This document shows, one piece after another, positions 1-6,403 of a DNA stretch of 21,195 bases (the stretch's first letter is position 1; every line of letters begins with the position of its first letter). Source of the DNA: Syntrophomonas sp. (lineage in GTDB: Bacteria > Bacillota > Syntrophomonadia > Syntrophomonadales > Syntrophomonadaceae). A program made the position numbers and the translations under genes. The notes below the pieces were generated by a model, which was given only the letters and a program-made list of their open reading frames with translations, did no database searches and had not been told where the DNA came from. The stretch covers positions 1-21,195 of the forward strand of contig JAQUUV010000016.1 of NCBI GenBank assembly GCA_028693695.1, read 5' to 3'.

Positions 1-111
1 GTTGACCTGATGGAGGCCCTCAAAGCCAGTGTTAAGCTAGCAGAGGCGAATAAGGTTGATCCCAAGAAGAAGAAAAGCAGCCAGGGCAAACGGGCCAAAA
101 CAGGAAGCTAG
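1..111 (+). CDS. Ku-like protein, C-terminal end (partial)
   Basis: The first 36 codons are open and end at TAG (109-111), so this is the 3' end of a gene starting before the window. The peptide begins VDLMEALKASVKLAEANK and ends in a Lys-rich tail (KKKKSS...GKRAKTGS). The DLMEALKAS phrase followed by a basic tail is what I know from the C-terminus of bacterial Ku, the homodimeric DNA-end binding protein of non-homologous end joining. In that family the basic tail varies in length and contacts DNA. The identification rests on about 20 residues only, so another helix-ended protein is possible. No terminator with a T-tract is visible in the 28 bp before the end of the convergent gene. Confidence 0.6.
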   Translation, partial: VDLMEALKASVKLAEANKVDPKKKKSSQGKRAKTGS

Positions 112-139
112 ATGCTAGATATGGAAGCAATTCCGGGAG

Positions 140-1360
140 CTACTTGCTTGTCGGCAAATGGGTTGTGCTGTCTTTAAGGTTATCTAAAAAGTCATTTTGT
201 AACTGATGAATTATCTCTTTATCATAAATAATACCGATTACTTCATAATTCTTCGAAAAGCTTAGTTTCTCCAAGTTTGCTGAACCGACAGATGCTACAT
301 GGTTATCAATTATCATAATTTTACTATGAATAAAGCCCCGATTATAAGTAGAAACCTTTATCCCATGATCTAACAGCTTGTTGATATATAAGGGCTCTAT
401 AATTTGCGCTATCTTGTTATCGGTCTTACTTGGGAGTATCAGGTGAATCTCAATATTTCGCTCAGCCGCTTTATACAGGGCTTCCAGTATGGCGGCGTTG
501 GGGAAAAAATAGGGGGTTACAATAAATATTTTTTCTTTCGCATTGTTGATTAACTTGATATACGGCAAACTCATGTCTGTCAGCGATGAATCTGGGCCTC
601 CGGGAATAATCGTTACAGTTTTATTGGCTATATCCGGATTTCTTGGATAGAAATTTTTATCCATCACTTTTTCATTACTGGATTGTAACCAGTCATTTAA
701 GAAAACTTGTTGAATTGAGAGGGCAGCATCTCCACTGAAAATGATTCCCGTATCTTTCCAAAATCCAATTTTCGAATTTTTGCCTAGATACTCATCGCCA
801 ATATTTTCGCCTCCAATAAAAGCCTTTTTACCGTCGATGATGATCATTTTATGATGAAGACGATTATGTAAACGTCCTTGCAAGAAACCTGACAACAGTG
901 GATTATATGGTGCTACTTTTACGCCATTTTCGCGTAAATCATTGAAGTAAGACATCGGCGTCAGTCCTGATCCCCAGGCATCATAAAGTAAGCGAACTTC
1001 TATGCCTTGTTTTGCTTTTTTAATAAGTACATTCTTGAACTGTTCCCCGGTTTGGTCATTTTGAATAGTGTAGAATTCCATGTTAATGTTCTTTTCTGCC
1101 TTCTCCATTTCAGAAATGAGTAGCTCAAAGGCTGGCTGGACGTCTTTTAAGAGAATCATATCGTTATTATAACTAATCATTCCAATGCCAATGTCATTTT
1201 GCTCATACTTAGCAAGGCCAAACTCTTTCTCAGTTTCTGAAAAATAGGTCTTGGATTGGTCGTAGCGACTTTTGTCTGAGGGAATGTTCAAAGAAGAAAG
1301 ATTGAAGAATATCATTACCAACAGGGTTAGCAAGAACAGGTACAGTACTTTTTTCACCAT
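140..1360 (-). CDS. Phospholipase D/cardiolipin synthase-like membrane-anchored protein
   Basis: About 406 residues with two complete HKD (HxKxxxxD) motifs: HHKMIIID near residues 169-176, followed by a G/N-rich GGEN segment, and HSKIMIID near 345-352, followed by GSANLE. This two-motif layout is the catalytic signature of the PLD superfamily, in which each half gives a His and a Lys to one active site. A hydrophobic N-terminal helix (VLYLFLLTLLVMIFF) indicates a membrane anchor with the enzyme domain outside. Cardiolipin synthases of the Cls family usually carry two N-terminal membrane helices and are longer (about 480 residues), so this is a shorter, single-anchor relative whose substrate I cannot assign. 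I chose the ATG at 1360; an in-frame TTG at 1372 would add four residues, and the G-rich stretch upstream does not decide. The DUF3189-like gene lies 94 bp upstream on the same strand, so co-transcription is possible. Confidence 0.85.
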   Translation of the reverse strand: MVKKVLYLFLLTLLVMIFFNLSSLNIPSDKSRYDQSKTYFSETEKEFGLAKYEQNDIGIGMISYNNDMILLKDVQPAFELLISEMEKAEKNINMEFYTIQNDQTGEQFKNVLIKKAKQGIEVRLLYDAWGSGLTPMSYFNDLRENGVKVAPYNPLLSGFLQGRLHNRLHHKMIIIDGKKAFIGGENIGDEYLGKNSKIGFWKDTGIIFSGDAALSIQQVFLNDWLQSSNEKVMDKNFYPRNPDIANKTVTIIPGGPDSSLTDMSLPYIKLINNAKEKIFIVTPYFFPNAAILEALYKAAERNIEIHLILPSKTDNKIAQIIEPLYINKLLDHGIKVSTYNRGFIHSKIMIIDNHVASVGSANLEKLSFSKNYEVIGIIYDKEIIHQLQNDFLDNLKDSTTHLPTSK

Positions 1361-1454
1361 ATATGCCAACAAAACCGCCCCCGATTCATGGAAGTAACAT
1401 TACCTGCCTATTCCCACTCATCTATGTGGTTTGGCGGCTAAGACTAATTCTGTC

Positions 1455-1898
1455 TTATCCTTTGTATCTATGTTCTTTTCCATCAGAAGATTTTTGCCAA
1501 ACTCTAAAAGATAGGGTGAACGATTCAGCGTTCTGCTTTTTAACCATTTTAAGAACAGGGGACCACCATCCTCCTACTCTTAAAACATTGTTCACATAAG
1601 GGGAGGTGCACAAAAACAGGTATTGGTCGGAAATACCCTGCGAACTCGCCATGTCATCCAGCAAGTTTCCTAATTGCGAACCTTTAGTTCCCAGTGCATA
1701 GATTTCGTTTTCATTCTTATCCGTACCAATATGCTTGATCTTGCCAAAATCTTTTGGGGTAATTTTATCAAGATAGGGCATTTCCATCAAATCATCACTA
1801 TTGGGAAGCTTATTAGGATCGAGTTTCCCTACATGGATGCAGGCTGCAGTAACAGACGTATGACTGCCTCCATAGTCGAAATATACAATATGTTTGAT
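1455..1898 (-). CDS. DUF3189-like protein with no canonical start codon, possibly decayed
   Basis: Reading upstream of the first ATG stays open and gives IKHIVYFDYGGSHTSVTAA followed by CIHVGKLDPNKLP and, further on, MPYLDKITPKDFGKIKHIGT. This matches my knowledge of the DUF3189 family: a YGGSHSSVxAAxIHLG N-terminus, a PYxD segment, a GTDxxGNxVY block and a late VNxxxRxGG motif. The family is found in spore-forming Firmicutes; function unknown. The natural first codon is ATC (1898-1896), 8 nt after a perfect AAGGAGG (about 1913-1907). No ATG, GTG or TTG sits in a usable place, so either a rare ATC start is used or the start has mutated. The tail after VGGWWS does not resemble the family; a shift into the neighbouring frame near 1565 would run to a TGA at 1418-1420. 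Both points leave open that it is a pseudogene. Confidence 0.6.
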   Translation of the reverse strand: MKHIVYFDYGGSHTSVTAACIHVGKLDPNKLPNSDDLMEMPYLDKITPKDFGKIKHIGTDKNENEIYALGTKGSQLGNLLDDMASSQGISDQYLFLCTSPYVNNVLRVGGWWSPVLKMVKKQNAESFTLSFRVWQKSSDGKEHRYKG

Positions 1899-2149
1899 AA
1901 GAAAAACCTCCTTTCTTGGCTTGATGTAAAATTCATATTTTATTTTGCACCTTTACTGTACACGCTATTCTGCGAATAATTATTAACCCCAAAAAAGAAT
2001 TTAAGGAGTCCACATCCATTATTTACTGATATTTTCTAAGAAATATGCCTTAGACATCCAGTAACACCAAGTAAACATTAAACATACATTGAATTAGTTA
2101 GATAATTAATTGTTGTTATTTTCTTTTAATAGAAAAGGGAGGAATGTTT
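1899..2149. other. Divergent intergenic region with possible sporulation-type promoter
   Basis: No gene seen. This AT-rich stretch separates the minus-strand DUF3189-like gene from the plus-strand gene at 2150. CATACATT at 2083-2090 matches the sigma-E -10 consensus (CATACAHT), but I find no good -35 at the usual distance, so the promoter is only suggestive. A strong Shine-Dalgarno (AAGGGAGGA, about 2135-2143) closes the region. Confidence 0.3.
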
Positions 2150-2893
2150 ATGATTAAACTTACTCATCATCAACAATGGGGGTGTAAGAATAACCACAAA
2201 CACAAATCAAGTAGGAGTATGATCCCAGTCAGTCATTTCACCATAATTATGAATAACTGCAACTCTAACGCCAATAATGACAACAACAATAATACCAATA
2301 ATAATAACAATCATTATTGCAAAGAGTGCAACTCTAAAAAAGCACCTGCATTTGAACCTATCTGTTGCGATAATCCTCATGAGCACCCTCATTGTATTCC
2401 GCGGCGGGGGGAGTTGATGATTAACGGAGGTTTCGAAAACCGGCAAAATCCCTTCTTAGGCTGGGTAATCAACTCTGGAGTAGAAGAAATCGATCCAAGT
2501 ATTGGTGACATTCCCCACCAAGGTTTAAATGCGGCCAGGCTGGGTTCCCCCAAGCCTTACGCTCTTCTTTACCAGGATGTGCCCGGCATTTGCCCGGGAT
2601 CATTCTTTCAGCTTAATTTCTTTATGAGCGCAGCAACAAAATGCGGTAATGCGTTTGTAAATGTACGCATGGAGTTCCTGGATCATTGTAAGAACCTGCT
2701 TGACTCCCCCGCTTTGGAAATACTAATCCCCAAGAATAGTCTATCCAACGAAGTATTTACAGGTTTTAATAATGCTACCCACGTTGCTGCCCCGCCAGAT
2801 ACTTGGGTTGCTCGTATTTCTTTTGAATTAAATACCAATGAGTATCCCGACAGATATGTACATCTAGATGATGTATCCCTGATTGCTATTTAG
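2150..2893 (+). CDS. Asn/His/Cys-rich protein with NTTRR-F1-like beta-sandwich domain
   Basis: About 247 residues. The ATG at 2150 is preferred over the one at 2144 because the AGGGAGGA ribosome binding site is 7 nt upstream of it and only one base from the earlier ATG. The first 80 residues are low-complexity: His and Lys rich, then Asn-rich runs (residues about 34-53), then CKECNSKK and CC motifs. From about residue 86 a domain starts with ELMINGGFENRQNPFLGW and continues through HQGLNAARLG, LLYQDVPGICPGSFFQLNFF and a final HLDDVSLI. This pattern (NGGFE...GW...G..aARLG...Q.v...pG..f.l...DDVSL) is that of carbohydrate-binding-like sandwich domains, closest in my knowledge to the NTTRR-F1 domain of Firmicute spore/exosporium-type proteins. 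No signal peptide is seen, which fits a protein made in the mother cell. It sits just before a DUF4489 gene on the same strand. Function unproven. Confidence 0.6.
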   Translation: MIKLTHHQQWGCKNNHKHKSSRSMIPVSHFTIIMNNCNSNANNDNNNNTNNNNNHYCKECNSKKAPAFEPICCDNPHEHPHCIPRRGELMINGGFENRQNPFLGWVINSGVEEIDPSIGDIPHQGLNAARLGSPKPYALLYQDVPGICPGSFFQLNFFMSAATKCGNAFVNVRMEFLDHCKNLLDSPALEILIPKNSLSNEVFTGFNNATHVAAPPDTWVARISFELNTNEYPDRYVHLDDVSLIAI

Positions 2894-3049
2894 GAAAAAA
2901 TCCTTTCCAGTGTAACCAAGTTATAGTGCTTTGAATAATGTATTGTATAAATTCACAAGAATTCCATTTAGCTCCATCAAATGTTATCTTGCGAGTTATT
3001 GTACCTAAGTTGGGCTTTCCACTCAAAATTAATTAGGAGGCGGTTTATT

Positions 3050-3643
3050 GTGAATAGGGGTAGAGTGAACTGTTATGATTGTGAAGAAGAAGAAATTAAA
3101 CCTAAACCGGAAAAAAAAGAACACCAATGTAAACCTGATCACCAGACGGAAACCATTTTAAAGTGTGGTACTAGTGTGGGTTCAGCACCGTTATCTTGTA
3201 ATAATGGCCCTTCTTTGAATGGTGGTTATGGATTTCAACCCATCGTGCAGGCAACTGTAGTTCTTGATACTAGTAAATTAATTAACCCAACAATCAAAAT
3301 CGACTTTTCCTCTCTCATCTCATTTAAAACATGTGACGACGATAACTATTTCTTACGCCTTGCGTTTAAATTGAGCAAGTTTTGTGGTGGGAGCCATATT
3401 CCATTAGGCACCTGGACATTTGAACAGATCAGTCAAGAAAATTGTGTGGCAGCTCCGACTCAGATATATGGTGAGTTTGTACAGGAAACCGATCCATTCT
3501 GCTTTAGTTGGTGTGAATGTGATGACTGCCCAGATTGCTGCCGTTATATTGTAGAAATCGTTGATCAACAATGTTATAACATTGACTTTGTAAGTATTAG
3601 CAATATTTCCCTTACAGCCATGGCGGTTGGATTAAAGAAATAG
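3050..3643 (+). CDS. DUF4489 family protein
   Basis: About 197 residues from a GTG at 3050, chosen because TTAGGAGG (3033-3040) lies 9 nt upstream; longer in-frame starts lack a ribosome binding site. The N-terminus is charged and Cys-containing (NCYDCEEEEIKPKPEKKEHQ). The core ILKCGTSVG...VVLDTSKLINPTIKIDFSSLISFK matches the DUF4489 pattern of LKCGT, then LDT...NPxxKxxFSSxI. The C-terminal half carries a Cys-rich segment (FCFSWCECDDCPDCC). DUF4489 proteins occur in spore-forming Clostridia and I know of no established function; a spore-surface or cysteine cross-linked role is a guess. It follows the NTTRR-like gene by 156 bp. A hairpin at 3682-3717 probably ends the transcript. Confidence 0.75.
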   Translation: MNRGRVNCYDCEEEEIKPKPEKKEHQCKPDHQTETILKCGTSVGSAPLSCNNGPSLNGGYGFQPIVQATVVLDTSKLINPTIKIDFSSLISFKTCDDDNYFLRLAFKLSKFCGGSHIPLGTWTFEQISQENCVAAPTQIYGEFVQETDPFCFSWCECDDCPDCCRYIVEIVDQQCYNIDFVSISNISLTAMAVGLKK

Positions 3644-3681
3644 CATCGTGATTAGAAGCTAGTAATAAAACACTCAATATC

Positions 3682-3717
3682 AGCCCTTGGTTCAGCTAAT
3701 AAGCTAGGCCAAGGGCT
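3682..3717 (+). terminator. Probable transcription terminator after the DUF4489 gene
   Basis: The 9-bp perfect stem AGCCCTTGG (3682-3690) / CCAAGGGCT (3709-3717) encloses an 18-nt loop that itself contains AGCT/AGCT. It lies 39 nt after the stop codon. The T-tract is weak (TTTGG then CCCCTTTC), so termination efficiency is uncertain. Confidence 0.5.
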
Positions 3718-3898
3718 TTGGCCCCTTTCGTATGTCCTCCCCGTCAACCCTCAACCCTTCACACATTCCAATTATCCTTGAGGCCGATCGACAGCTGATC
3801 AGGCCATATTTTCTCAGGGCAAGGCAATAATAATAAATTTTGCACTTAAGCAGTAGAATTGACTGTTCAAAAAATCTGGGCAAAAAATAAAGAGGGCC
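3718..3898. other. Intergenic stretch without a gene, ending in a tRNA-terminator-like repeat
   Basis: No coding potential seen. The last 60 bases hold a copy of the tRNA-Leu downstream sequence listed separately; the rest shows no recognisable element. Confidence 0.4.
3838..3898 (+). repeat. Copy 1 of a repeat also found beyond tRNA-Leu (3' flank)
   Basis: Two blocks match 21051-21092 in the same orientation: TTTGCACTTAAGC(A/G)GTA and TGGGCAAAAAATAAAGAGG followed by GCC or CCC. In this copy a 22-bp insert separates the blocks. In the second copy these bases are the T-tract (as complement) and half of the hairpin of the tRNA-Leu terminator. Here the hairpin partner is missing because the structured RNA element begins immediately after. 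It may be an attachment-site relic or the guide segment of that RNA. Confidence 0.65.
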
Positions 3899-4256
3899 TA
3901 AGCTCGCCGGATAGGCATCCCTGCGCTCACCAGTCCTAGGGGTGTGCCCGGGGAACCGGAACGGGCAGGGAGTTGGACGTTATACCGGCTCGCAAACAGA
4001 GAGGTCAAGTCTACCCTTACGGCGGGCTTATGCCCGGACTTGACCTCTCCGACTCGACAGAGCAGGGAACCTTATTAGCATCCGTAAGGATGCACCAGCG
4101 TCCTATTGAAAACAACCGCAGGGAGTATCGGTTGCACTCTTGAGTGTAGTACCCGTAGAGTGCGAACATCAGGCGTACCCGCAACTTAATAGTGACCAAC
4201 GGGATCACCGGTGGTACCCGAAGGGTGAAGAGTGGAAACCTGCCCCCGCCCCTCCC
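3899..4256 (+). ncRNA. Stand-alone HEARO/omega-RNA-like structured RNA, copy 1
   Basis: Conserved blocks, in order, are CTCGCCGGA (3903-3911), CCAGTCC (3930-3936), AACCGGAA (3954-3961) and TACCGGCTC (3983-3991). A compound hairpin follows: a perfect 13-bp outer stem GAGAGGTCAAGTC (3999-4011) / GACTTGACCTCTC (4037-4049) around CGGGC-TTAT-GCCCG (4023-4036). Next come GCATCC-gtaa-GGATGC (4078-4093), a stem GCACTCT (4134-4140) / AGAGTGC (4157-4163), and a nearly invariant 3' block (4164-4250) ending in ACCC-gaa-GGGT (4216-4226) and a C-rich tail. All conserved blocks recur, in the same order, in the copy at 6379-6650 on the other strand. A structured RNA of about 300 nt that runs into a GTG reading frame is how I know HEARO RNAs, the omega-RNAs upstream of iscB. 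The IscB nuclease gene is absent: the frame from GTG 4232 closes after 20 codons. Structure is seen directly; the HEARO name is from memory without an alignment. Confidence 0.62.
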
Positions 4257-4294
4257 AGAATGCTAGTTCCCAAAAAAGGATAATGGCAAGCTGA
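4232..4294 (+). pseudogene. Vestigial 20-codon reading frame at the 3' end of RNA copy 1
   Basis: A GTG start in the last part of the RNA opens a peptide VETCPRPSQNASS and closes at TGA (4292-4294). The RNA copy at 6379-6650 has the equivalent GTG and reads VKTCPRPPKN before diverging. Shared leader codons followed by unrelated sequence fit the start of a lost iscB-like gene. It is too short to be a functional nuclease. Confidence 0.4.
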
Positions 4295-4317
4295 AGAAGT
4301 CTAGTTTAGACCTCTTC
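4293..4317 (-). terminator. Imperfect hairpin downstream of the ietAS-like operon
   Basis: GAAGA-a-GTCTA-gtt-TAGAC-c-TCTTC forms a 10-bp stem with one mismatch, 23 bp beyond the stop of the truncated minus-strand gene. There is no T-tract on either strand, so it could equally be a relic of the element boundary. Confidence 0.3.
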
Positions 4318-4339
4318 AAAATGGATTAAGCATTTACCT

Positions 4340-4639
4340 TTATCCTAATAGTATTAAGGGCTCTGTACCTGTTTTTGCGATAAAAATTTCGGATTTGTAC
4401 TGCACTTTTTCGCCTTCAGGCAATTCAACTTTGAATACATACAGGTTGGAATCAGCCAATGAATTGTCCTCGGTGGTTTCCTCAATGCGTTGTTTAATCA
4501 TTTGGAGTCCCGAGCTCAATTTTCGCCCATGTTCTGCAAAAACTACGTCACGTGGAGTAGTTCTTGATGTGGGTGATTTAGGTACTTGCTGAACTTCTTC
4601 ATCTGGAATCCAAAGGTGATATTTTTTATTCTCGTCCAT
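4340..4639 (-). pseudogene. Truncated partner of the AAA ATPase, probably the N-terminus of an IetS-like subtilase
   Basis: The frame starts at ATG 4639, 14 bp inside the end of the AAA ATPase gene, with AAGGAGG about 10 nt upstream, so it is translationally coupled. It gives 99 residues: MDENKKYHLWIPDEEVQQ, then RTTPRDVVFAEHGRKLSSGL and YVFKVELPEGEKVQY. From memory, subtilisin-like (S8) proteases paired with this AAA ATPase type begin with a short segment carrying an RDxxxHGxxL-type motif and a VFKVEL-type strand before the catalytic domain. Here nothing of the Asp/His/Ser catalytic domain remains: translation ends at 4340, about 85 bp from the RNA element. If the reading is right, the two-gene ietAS defence unit has lost its protease. 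Alternatively it is a genuine small partner protein. No homology search was possible. Confidence 0.5.
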
Positions 4640-5786
4640 CTGGCTTTACCTCCTTATTAAAGCGATAACTTAATGTAGACTTTGGGATACCCGTTATTTT
4701 TTCGAGTGTCCGCATCGGAACGCCATTTTTGCTGAGTTCAGACAGAGCTTTAATATATCCCTCACTATTCTCGCTAACAAATAACGTCGTATGTTTCAAC
4801 CATACATTTGCAATGTCCTCCATCAGCACATTATCAGGGTCAACTTCATTCATAACACAATGCTTTGCCAGAGACTGCATGAAGCTGCAAATTTGGGCTC
4901 CACTCATGCCATCAGTTAAGACAGTTATGACATTGGCATCAATAGAATATCCCTCGAGACACTCTTTAAGGAACTTGCTGATGATCATTACCCTTTGCTG
5001 TTGGTTTGGCAATTCCATTAGAATGGATACATCAAATCGCCTCCAAATAGCAGGATCTAGCAAATGGTGATGATTGGTAGCGGCAACCAAAAAAACACTA
5101 GCAGGCATTGCGTCAAGATTTTGCAGCAGTGTGGTTACCACTCGTTTTAATTCTCCCAATTCATGAGAATCGTCGCGTTTTTTAGCAATCGCATCAAACT
5201 CATCCAAGAAAAGCATTATGCGTTTGTTTTTTACAAACTCAAATATTTTACGGATGTTTGTTCCAGTTTGACCTAGGTAGGAGGAAATCAGTCCATCAAG
5301 TTTAACATAGGCGACAGGTATCCCTAGTTCACCAGCCAAAGCATTAGCCGCAAGAGTTTTTCCGCATCCTGGAGGACCACAAAAAAGCACTCTGTTTGTA
5401 GGTGTAATCCCTTTCCTTAATAAGTCAGCTGCTTTTTTTTGCTCGTCAATTATTTGATTCAGAACCTCAAAAGTCTTTTCATTTAATGCAACATCTGATA
5501 ATTTAACGGTTGATTGCATTACATCAACTAATTCCAAGGTGCTATCTTTATCTTTTGGAATGGATGCAATTCCTTGTGCTGAGTATGACATATTAGATAT
5601 GGGACTATCGGATAGAGATGCCAACGGCTTTTTATCTGAGGAATATGCCTTCTTTAAAGATAAAGCAATTGAGGAATTGCCTTTTCGTTCTTCATCGCTC
5701 GATAAATCCAAAAGGGCCTTTTCAAATATACTCTCATTTCCACTACTATGCGCTTCAATGAGCTTAACGATAAGTCCAGCCTTCAT
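4626..5786 (-). CDS. AAA+ ATPase, IetA/CDC48-like
   Basis: About 386 residues from ATG 5786 (MKAGLIVKLIEAHSSG); AGGAGTGG lies 6-7 nt upstream. An N-terminal helical region of about 145 residues precedes an AAA core with Walker A GPPGCGKT, a pore-type segment DGLISSYLGQTGTNI, Walker B IMLFLDEFD, sensor-1 VAATNHHHLLD and arginine-finger region WRRFDV. The C-terminus ends in a helix-turn-helix-like RTLEKITGIPKSTLSYRF. This is the CDC48/proteasomal-type AAA fold seen in the IetA subunit of the IetAS anti-phage pair, where the ATPase partners a subtilase. The next gene begins inside its 3' end, consistent with such a pair although that partner is truncated here. The upstream 101-codon gene ends 14 bp before it, so all three are probably one minus-strand transcript. 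The AAA domain is certain; the IetA assignment is inference. Confidence 0.85.
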   Translation of the reverse strand: MKAGLIVKLIEAHSSGNESIFEKALLDLSSDEERKGNSSIALSLKKAYSSDKKPLASLSDSPISNMSYSAQGIASIPKDKDSTLELVDVMQSTVKLSDVALNEKTFEVLNQIIDEQKKAADLLRKGITPTNRVLFCGPPGCGKTLAANALAGELGIPVAYVKLDGLISSYLGQTGTNIRKIFEFVKNKRIMLFLDEFDAIAKKRDDSHELGELKRVVTTLLQNLDAMPASVFLVAATNHHHLLDPAIWRRFDVSILMELPNQQQRVMIISKFLKECLEGYSIDANVITVLTDGMSGAQICSFMQSLAKHCVMNEVDPDNVLMEDIANVWLKHTTLFVSENSEGYIKALSELSKNGVPMRTLEKITGIPKSTLSYRFNKEVKPDGRE

Positions 5787-5799
5787 ATAAATACCACTC

Positions 5800-6105
5800 C
5801 TACTTTGGACATAATTGTTCTTTGAAGATATTATAGCCAAATTTTGCGTAAATATCAACTGAATTTTTGGACAAGATTGGACAATGATTGACGCTCGTGG
5901 TTCTGCAAATATTATTAAAGTTATGAAAATGCTTGCAGCGCGCCAGGGCGCGCTTAACACTCTCCACCTGTCGCGGATCGGTGCTGCTGCTTATTAGTTT
6001 TTGCCCATCAGTGTTAAATATTAGCCTGGTCATGTTACCCTCGGCGGTATATACCGGGTAAAAAGCTATGAGCTGGCCATGAATTTCTTCAACTTTTTTA
6101 TCCAT
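5800..6105 (-). CDS. Small composite protein of unknown function
   Basis: 101 residues from ATG 6105 with GGGGAG about 7-8 nt upstream. The first 57 residues (MDKKVEEIHGQLIAFYPVYT...DPRQVESVKRALARC) are encoded by GC-richer DNA. The remaining 44 (KHFHNFNNICRTTSV...) come from distinctly AT-rich DNA, with the change at about 5935 next to a CGCGCC/GGCGCG stretch. The second half reads like out-of-frame or non-coding sequence. I do not recognise the first half. The likeliest explanation is an N-terminal fragment of a resident gene fused by a recombination event to the leader DNA of the AAA ATPase operon. Its stop lies 14 bp before the ATPase start, so its translation may still feed that gene. 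Confidence 0.45.
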   Translation of the reverse strand: MDKKVEEIHGQLIAFYPVYTAEGNMTRLIFNTDGQKLISSSTDPRQVESVKRALARCKHFHNFNNICRTTSVNHCPILSKNSVDIYAKFGYNIFKEQLCPK

Positions 6106-6346
6106 TCTTATTCTCCCCTGCCTTACGATATCCCTGAAACATCACGCCTGCTACAAAAAAACAGGGACTTAAGAACATGCTTGATTAGTACCTGTAAATG
6201 CCACTATATATACTATTGTAGCACAAATGGGAATGGATGTTCGGGAGGATGGGCGTGAATTAATAAACACTGAAACGCTCGAAAGAAAATTAATTACCAA
6301 ATTTTGCAGGTATTTGTAAGATATAATAGAATTTAGTCAACAATAA
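6106..6346. other. Intergenic stretch upstream of the ATPase operon
   Basis: No gene found. A TACAAT with a poor -35 (CGAACA, spacing 17) faces the minus-strand operon at about 6214-6243 and is only a weak promoter candidate. An AT-rich stretch (6280-6350) separates it from the vestigial frame of RNA copy 2. Confidence 0.3.
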
Positions 6347-6403
6347 TTAACGTAAAGCACCAAGGGAATAGATGTTCTTAGGAGGGCGGGGGCAGGTTTT
6401 CAC
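6347..6403 (-). pseudogene. Vestigial 18-codon reading frame at the 3' end of RNA copy 2
   Basis: GTG at 6403-6401 opens VKTCPRPPKNIYSLG and stops at TAA (6349-6347). Seven of the first eight residues equal those after the matching GTG in copy 1 (VETCPRPS), after which the two diverge. It reads as a shared start of a lost reading frame within the mobile RNA element. Confidence 0.4.

Noticed and set aside
4017..4208. A 63-codon minus-strand reading frame
   Set aside because: It lies entirely across the hairpins of RNA copy 1, has no ribosome binding site, and its frame is not preserved in copy 2, where a one-base length difference breaks it.
3899..4256. Group II intron as an explanation of the structured RNA
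   Set aside because: No GUGYG-type 5' end, no recognisable 34-nt domain V, and no reverse transcriptase.
4256..6378. Composite transposon made of the two inverted RNA elements
   Set aside because: The inverted copies differ in length and stem sequence, no transposase is present, and no target duplication is visible at the outer edges.
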